DNA of 64,000 nt from Flaccisagitta enflata (Eukaryota > Chaetognatha > Sagittoidea > Aphragmophora), in the NCBI GenBank assembly GCA_965153355.1, contig OZ231128.1, positions 17,050,001 through 17,114,000 on the forward strand. Direction: 5' to 3'. Below the pieces are notes generated by a model, which did no database searches, was not told where the DNA came from, and was given only the letters and a program-made list of their open reading frames with translations. The position numbers were made by a program, and so were the translations under genes. Positions 55,977 to 64,000 of this stretch are shown in pieces. The first letter of the stretch is position 1. Every line of letters starts with the position of its first letter.

Positions 55977-56165
55977 TGTTTTTAGACGCGTGCTATGTAA
56001 GAGGATTTGTCCGTGGGTATGTCCGTAGGTATGTCTGTAGGTATGTCTGTAGGTATGTCTGTAGGTAAGTCTGTAGGTTTGCTCGTATCTGTATGTAAGA
56101 GGGTGTGTCCGTAGGTATGTCCGTAGGTATGTCCGTAGGTATGCTTGTAGGTACATGTCTTTCGG
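55977..56165 (+). mobile_element. Degraded PER-like copy with a 12-bp GTAGGTATGTCC array
   Basis: TTTTTTAGACGCGTGCTATG then AAGAGGATTTGTCCG recall the C-type start, but one hairpin arm is lost. The core is (GTAGGTATGTCY)n instead of CCGT. The far end was not identified. Confidence 0.55.
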
Positions 56166-56283
56166 TAACGCGAATTCTTTTAACGCGATTTTTACAGGGG
56201 GAATAATCTTTCCTATTCATATATTGATAAATCAAGTACGGCCAAAAAGGAATGAATAAATAAATAAATAAATATTCACTTAC

Positions 56284-56462
56284 TCGGTTGGTTGCGAGCA
56301 TCCGAAGATCCATCGTGGATAAAGACCGGAAGTGACGTGTTGGTCGACTCTGCAGGAAGTGTACTGCTCACGATTGACCATGTAAAGCGCGTGATATTCC
56401 GGGTAAGAGGCAGGGTCAGTCTGATTCCAATAGGGACAGATGATGTTCACTTTATCGCCCAA
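56284..56462 (-). CDS. Ephrin, receptor-binding domain exon
   Basis: 179 nt between an acceptor (AAAACGCAG, 56464-56463) and a GTAAGT donor (56283-56278). It reads LGDKVNIICPYWNQTD, EYHALYMVNREQYTSCR and YPRWIFGCSQPTE, the central ephrin ectodomain: the GD-x-hydrophobic-x-I-x-CP strand, the ALYMV-x-RE-x-Y-x-SC signature and the W-x-x-GC...P motif, with three of the four conserved cysteines and an N-Q-T glycosylation site. It ends in phase 2 and joins the exon at 52944. The exon with the signal peptide and the first strand was not found to the right and is probably beyond 64 kb. Confidence 0.95.
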
Positions 56463-56495
56463 CTGCGTTTTAAGAAGGGAAGGAGAGAGATTTAG

Positions 56496-56590
<95 letters not shown>

Positions 56591-56760
56591 CTGATTGATT
56601 GATTGATTGACGGAGTGATTGATTGACGCATTGAATGATTTATTGATTGACTTATTAATTCATTGATTCATTAATTGATTCATTGATTTATTGTTTGATT
56701 GATCAATAGATGAATAGATTGATTGATTGAATCATTAATGAATTGATTGATTCATCCAAT
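56496..56760. repeat. (GATT)n microsatellite, decaying to the right
   Basis: Regular GATT to about 56625, then increasingly mutated tetramers. Confidence 0.95.
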
Positions 56761-58022
56761 TAATGAATATTCCATCTGCGGTTTTTCGATTGATTTTTCG
56801 GTAATTTAACTGGTTGATTTATCGATGGCCTCTATGGGAAATTGGCAAAATGCAATGTTCCATTCTACGCACAATCAGGTTAACTTTTGCCGTCTGCCAT
56901 TCAAATTGCCATTTGACTTGTTTTGGACTGTATGGAAGTTTTTTTTTTTTTTTTTTTTTTTTGTCAACAGAAACGAGCTAAATGCGTTAGCAAATTTCAT
57001 TTGTAATATGTTTATCGTACATATATTCTTTCTATTAAGCAAGTAAAATTTCATAATGTTTGCTAAACAAACCCACGGAGGAAAAAAAACATGCATGAAA
57101 CAGAAGAAGTTTCGCTTTATTTCTTTTTTTTTTCCGAGCTATGAATCAACTTATGTTTTTTTAATGTTTTCTTTCTTGGAGAGTTTAAGTTGGATCATAT
57201 ACCGTCTGGAAAAAATGAAAGAAATACTCAAATAGCGAGTTAGAGGGAGAGAAAAAGCGATGACTAAACACAAAGAAATCGAAATGTCGATTTTCTTTTT
57301 TTTTTTTTTTTTTTTTTTTTTCTTTCTTTTTTTTTTTTTTTTTAATATGATGGCAAAAACGACTTGAATTTGTTTCGATTTAAAGCAGCTGGACCCAAGC
57401 GTGGCTCCAATAATCACCCGAGATAAGGAAAGGGGAAAAAGTTGGAAGGGGAGAAAGGGGGGGGGGGCGTAGGGGCGAGGATCATATCTACACGTTGGCG
57501 TGAAGGAATAGAAGCACTTATGAAAATACATTATGTTAGAACACGAGGCTGAATATATATATGTATTATATGAAAGCTTTAGTTGTTCTGAATTGTTTTT
57601 CTTTTCTCTTTTTTCTTCAACAGTTTTCATTCTTTGATTGCCTGGCGTAATATATCTTTGAAACTCTTATTAAATGACTGAGTTGAGAATGGAGAACACA
57701 TTCAGAAACATCGATTAGATTGTGCTATATAGTTGGGCCGCGTTGTGGCAAGGTTTGAGGTGAATGAATGAATAAATGAATGAATTTCATTTACGATAAA
57801 AAACAACAAGTAAAAACTTGTTCGATCGACGGATAGTCCAATTAAGTCATCACAACTTTTTTCCAATGGGGTCCGGGGAGAAAATAAAGCTTAAAGGTTA
57901 AAAACATAGTGTAAAATACGTAACAACATTAAATACCAGATTGTATGTGTAGACTTGAGAAACCGTATGCGTAGACTGAAACCAAAATCATTGTCAGAGA
58001 AGCAAGGCCTTAATACCAATGA
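56761..58022. other. Ephrin intron or flank, non-coding
   Basis: Poly-T runs at 56938-56962 and 57295-57345. No gene or element recognised. Confidence 0.5.
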
Positions 58023-58244
58023 TTAATGTGTATCAAAAATATACTTTTTAAGCCGTTTTTTGAAACATTGAAGTGAGACAATGCTCTTTATGGGTTCAGG
58101 GAGACCGTTCCAATTCTTAATGGCAGAAAATGCAAACGACGTTGGGCACATTGCTAATTGTCTTGAAACAAAATAATTGTGAGAACTCTGTCGAGAGAAT
58201 TTTGATAATTCTAAGGATAGCTGTGAGGGGTCCGGAAAATACAC
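58023..58244 (-). pseudogene. 3' end of a non-LTR retrotransposon (LINE) ORF2
   Basis: The minus-strand frame ends SFAFSAIKNWNGLPEPIKS then LQCFKKRLKKYIF and stops. The pattern A-x2-x-WN-x-LP-x2-I...F...LK matches the C-terminus common to LINE-type ORF2 proteins. Upstream the frame breaks within about 70 codons, so this is a short 5'-truncated relic. Confidence 0.6.
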
Positions 58245-58611
58245 CAGTGAGAGCTCCCAAGGCTCTTGTCCTTATTCTGGAATTTTTGTTATAAAGTGAT
58301 GTTGTCCAACTCGCACGAATTATAAATACATACAAGTATATATAAATACCGGTACACAGGACATACCGATTATAAACAGCTTCAACTTGAAAAAGGGTCT
58401 TGGGATCAGTTTTAATCAAATGCTCAAAAACCGTTGAACCTGATCAGAATTGCTGTGGTCAAACGGAAGGTCAAAGAGATGGTAATTGTTCTCGGAGAAA
58501 AAGATGAATGGACCTGCACGCTTAATCATTTGTCAGTTCTGGCTAGCAAGAAAGAAGGAAGGAGAGAGCCTTGATGATCTTAAAGAAAAGGGAGAAGAAA
58601 GGGATGCAGGG
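58245..58611. other. Probable upstream part of the LINE relic and non-coding DNA
   Basis: Weak coding-like fragments in other minus frames (58419-58250) suggest a decayed ORF2. Not resolvable by eye. Confidence 0.35.
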
Positions 58612-59100
<489 letters not shown>

Positions 59101-59279
59101 AAAATGGGAGAGAAACAGAAAGGGGGGAAAAAGACAGAAAGACAGAACGAAAGAACGAGAGACAGAGAGACACAGAATCTACGTGATTAGTCTTCAGGCT
59201 TGTGCAAAACAAAGTCGAGGCAAACGGAAGTCCAACAAACAAGGAGAATGAAGCACGCACATAATCACCGTGCACAAAA

Positions 59280-59302
59280 GCACACACACACACACACACA
59301 CT

Positions 59303-59349
<47 letters not shown>

Positions 59350-59411
59350 ACGCACACACGCACACACGCACACACACACACACACATACACACACATACA
59401 CACACACACAT
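59280..59411. repeat. (CA)n microsatellite
   Basis: CA with CGCACA and TACACA interruptions. Confidence 0.97.
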
Positions 59412-59614
59412 AGATTTTAATAAGCGCTCATGCATTGAATCGGTGTGTACCGCGGGCAGGTTTAATCATGAATCCCATGCATTGTGTCAGGGCTTTGCAA
59501 TTATTTTTTTTCGAGATGGAGGAATGAAAACAATTGGTTTCACATGCTTGGGATGAAACAAAGTCTTGGTAGTTGAAGTTTCTTTATTTTTTCTTTTCTT
59601 TTTTTTTTTTGGTA

Positions 59615-59792
59615 CAGTTAAACCCCGCAATAACGGATGTCAAGGGACCAATGAATTGTATACACTATAGGCGGGTTTCTTTTATTGCCAAAATAGAAAC
59701 CTAAAGAAATTGAAAGAAAACGGACCAATGTTTTCGATCTGTTATAGGCGGATTTTTGTGTCTCTTGCATCCGTTATAGCGGGCTTTAACTG
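59615..59792. mobile_element. pogo/Tigger-like MITE, copy 2
   Basis: 178 bp between TA dinucleotides (59613-59614, 59793-59794). Ends CAGTTAAACCCCGC and GCGGGCTTTAACTG. Close relative of the copy at 5895-6071, with the same internal TATAGGCGG blocks. Confidence 0.87.
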
Positions 59793-60242
59793 TATGGCTT
59801 TGTGCTAGGTGGGTATGGCTCATGCTGATGGAGGATCCGTGGATATGGATATTATGTTACTTGTTATCTCGACTAACGAGTTATGGCTTTGCGTAGGTGT
59901 TGTTGGGTGATTGTGGCTTAGCGAGGAAAACAGGAGTTGATTGTGGGTGATTATGGCTTTGCGTTTATAATTGCGGGTGATTGTGGCATTGCGTGGATGA
60001 TTGTAGGTGATTGTGGCTTCGTGTGGGTAATTGTGGGTGATTGAGGCTGTCATCAGGCTGTGCTTGACTGATTGAGGATGTGTGCGGAGCTGAGAGAAGC
60101 CGTTGATCATCTCAGGTGAGATAAGCGAAGCATAATAATCAGACTCCTGGCAGTAAAAATCGTCGTCGTCGTCGTTGTCGCCAACGTCGTTTTCGTCATC
60201 GTCGTTGTCGTCATCGTCGTTTTCGCCATTGTCACTGTAGTT

Positions 60243-60282
<40 letters not shown>

Positions 60283-60409
60283 ACTGCATCGTTATCGCCT
60301 TTTACTTCCTTCTTCTCATCATGTGCTGACGATGCGAGGTGGCGATGGGGTGATAAGTGACGGGGCACGAAACGGGCTGATAAGTGATGAATCTGACACC
60401 CACCGGCAT
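59793..60409. other. Degenerate GTGATTGTGGC minisatellite and (GTC)n repeat
   Basis: Units around GGTGATTGTGGCTTNGCG of 25-30 bp (59890-60060), then CGTCGT-type triplets (60155-60285). A minus-strand frame through it gives poly-Asp, but it is explained by the repeats. Confidence 0.7.
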
Positions 60410-60692
60410 TAAGGGCGTGTTTCTAGTGAGCACCAAAAACGCGTTTGTTCCCGTGAAACGCGATAACAGTGTGAACGCATATTCAAGAATTTCAAACGTC
60501 CCACGAGGGAGTGAGCGAAGTGAGTGAGCGAGCCCCTGAACGGAGCGTAGCGAAGCGAAAGCGAGCATAGCGAAGCGGAGCGCTGCGGAGCGAGTGAGCG
60601 GAGTGAGCGGTGCGAGCGAACAAACGTAGCGAGCGACCGAGTGGCCCGTTCAAAACGCGGTTGTCTGACTAGAAAGTAGAAACGCACCCTAA
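60410..60692. mobile_element. MITE with GCGAGC-rich core, complete copy (opposite orientation to 51056)
   Basis: The tips TTAAGGGCGTGTTTCTAG and CTAGAAAGTAGAAACG...CCCTAAG are inverted. The core is made of GAGTGAGCGAAGTGAGTGAG and GCGAAGCGAAAGCGAGC-type words. Confidence 0.82.
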
Positions 60693-61309
60693 GAACCGAC
60701 GGTGTTACGTCTCATCAGTCTTCACCGCCGACGTGGCAGCTTAAGCGCAGTCTCAGGTTAGAATGTTGCATGGGCCATTTAGATGAGAGAAGAAAGGGTG
60801 ATGGAGGATGAGATAGGAAGGAAAGACTAACACCTGTACACATATTTTTGTCAAAACCAAGCATGCGTTAAACATACAAAAAACATACTTCTAGTCTAAC
60901 TACTGTGATAAAAATTTCACTGTAGTTGGCCTAGGGTCTAATTTGAGGTCAGTTAAAATTTCATCTCACTACGTCAACTGGAAGTACCATTTTTGTGTGT
61001 TTCATACTTGCCATGTTTTGACAAAAATATGTGTACAGGTGTTACGTAGCCCTGAGGGCAGCGTTAGGGTTCGAGGTTGGGTAGGAAGGGTCCGCAGAGG
61101 CTATGAAGATGGACTTGCAATGAGTCAGAAAGCCACTTTGGGTTAGGGTTCATGTGAAGTACCGTGATAGGAAGGGTGAATGGTGGAATACTTTTCTGTT
61201 GAAATCGATAGCGACCATACGACACTGAGCATGAGTGGCATGGCATAGTGTGGCATGGTGAAACTCTTTATGGTTGAAATAGATAGCGGCCATAAGACAC
61301 TGAGCACGA
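60693..61309. other. Non-coding DNA with short local repeats
   Basis: An inverted pair (ACACCTGTACACATATTTTTG at about 60829 against CAAAAATATGTGTACAGGTG at about 61022) suggests another foldback of about 215 bp. A diverged duplication with GTTGAAAT(C/A)GATAGCG is at 61197 and 61273. Confidence 0.55.
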
Positions 61310-61412
61310 GTGGGTGAGTGAGTGAGTGAGTGAGTGAGTTAGTGAGTGAGTGAGTGAGTGAGTGAGTGAGTGAGTGAGTGAGTGAGTGAGTGAGTGAGTC
61401 AGTGAGTGAGTG
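61310..61412. repeat. (GAGT)n microsatellite
   Basis: About 25 GAGT units with GTTA and GTCA interruptions. Confidence 0.97.
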
Positions 61413-63372
<1,960 letters not shown>

Positions 63373-63952
63373 GTGGTGAAACATGATGAATGCTTCTTTT
63401 TTTTAGTTTCGGCACCTTCGGGGAAGAAACCCGTTCTTTACTTGGGTTTGGGAGGAGTTGTAAAGATGCGGGGGTGAGAGATGAGTGCCAAAAAAAAAAA
63501 GAGAGAATGAGGAAGACACAATGAATGAGGAGGGATGAGCCGGATGAGGGCGATGAAAAAAAGGTGGCTCATAAACTGGGTGATTCACTGAGCATCATGA
63601 TGACTGATGAGAGTGACCCTATGATCAGATGAGACAATGCTGGGGGCCGGAAATAGTGAAAGGAATAAAGAAAGTCAATAAGGAAGTTGATAAGGATTCG
63701 GTTGAATGCTTGGGGACTAAGTCGACAAGAAAATCTTTAAACTATGATGACCAATAACAATTTACGGCAACAGCGGATAGTTTTACAAAAACGGTGAGTT
63801 ATAAAGGTGTAGAAGTTGCGTGGTTCTCTGTGAGAAAAGGTGCAGGTCTTGGTACCGTGGATCGGCGAGGAAAGGAAAGGATTAATGTGTGTTCCGCTTT
63901 TTTATGAGGGTAGCATGTGAAACGAAACGGAAAACGAGTTACGAGACGGCCC

Positions 63953-63953
<1 letters not shown>
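63373..63953. other. Non-coding DNA
   Basis: No coding, splice-bounded or repeat structure recognised. Confidence 0.45.

Positions 63954-64000
<47 letters not shown>
63954..64000. repeat. (GA)n microsatellite running off the window
   Basis: Pure GA to the last base. Confidence 0.95.

Noticed and set aside
59820-60368. 182-codon minus-strand frame with poly-Asp
   Set aside because: Composed of a GTC repeat and a degenerate minisatellite. No splice or family evidence.

Overview
This is a repeat-dense, intron-rich animal genome window. It is eukaryotic: the recognisable host genes are split by GT-AG introns. It is metazoan: two minus-strand exons near 56.3 and 52.5 kb encode the receptor-binding domain and C-terminus of an ephrin. 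A CsRn1-type Ty3/gypsy element and a BEL/Pao element, together with Tc1/mariner- and pogo-like MITEs and very long microsatellites, suggest an invertebrate. I cannot name the phylum from the sequence alone.

Layout. 1-4780: minus-strand Ty3/gypsy element of the CsRn1 clade, cut by the left edge, with gag, an in-frame G GGA AAC frameshift heptamer, and an open pol. 4.8-16.4 kb: non-coding DNA with MITEs, foldback elements, microsatellites and the first large satellite-bearing repeat. 16.4-17.2 kb: two phase-matched exons of an unrecognised minus-strand gene. The first exon and its splice acceptor have been amplified into a 128-134 bp tandem satellite (17.1-19.5 kb). That satellite was later invaded by a 1.34 kb repeat (18031-19368) and by a 13.3 kb BEL/Pao element (19547-32832, TSD TATGG). 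32.9-43.7 kb: further repeats and microsatellites, plus one possible host first exon at 40.3 kb. 43.8-45.7 kb: two phase-matched exons of a polyglutamine gene. 48.5-48.9 kb: two phase-matched small exons. 52.1-56.5 kb: ephrin exons. The rest, to 64 kb, is microsatellites, MITEs and a LINE 3' fragment. All host exons seen lie on the minus strand.

The most interesting structure is a dispersed repeat family, called PER (palindrome-ended repeat) here, with about 18 clear copies in 64 kb. One end is AACAAG. The other end is a hairpin followed by a short A-run. The interior carries a CCGT/GGAC array and, in three giant copies, kilobase-scale 10-, 11- and 14-bp satellites. The terminal hairpin exists as four sequence variants whose two arms change together. 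Nested insertions supply natural empty sites, which point to insertion in T-runs without a clear target duplication. The architecture resembles Helentron-associated (HINE/Pearl-like) elements, but that is inference.

A second repeat family carries a 141-nt long hairpin that has also kept its pairing through compensatory changes between copies 39 kb apart. The BEL element is unusual: gag and pol share one frame and are separated by a single TGA, a third large ORF encodes a basic coiled-coil protein, and splice-like signals lie in the LTR and 3' region.
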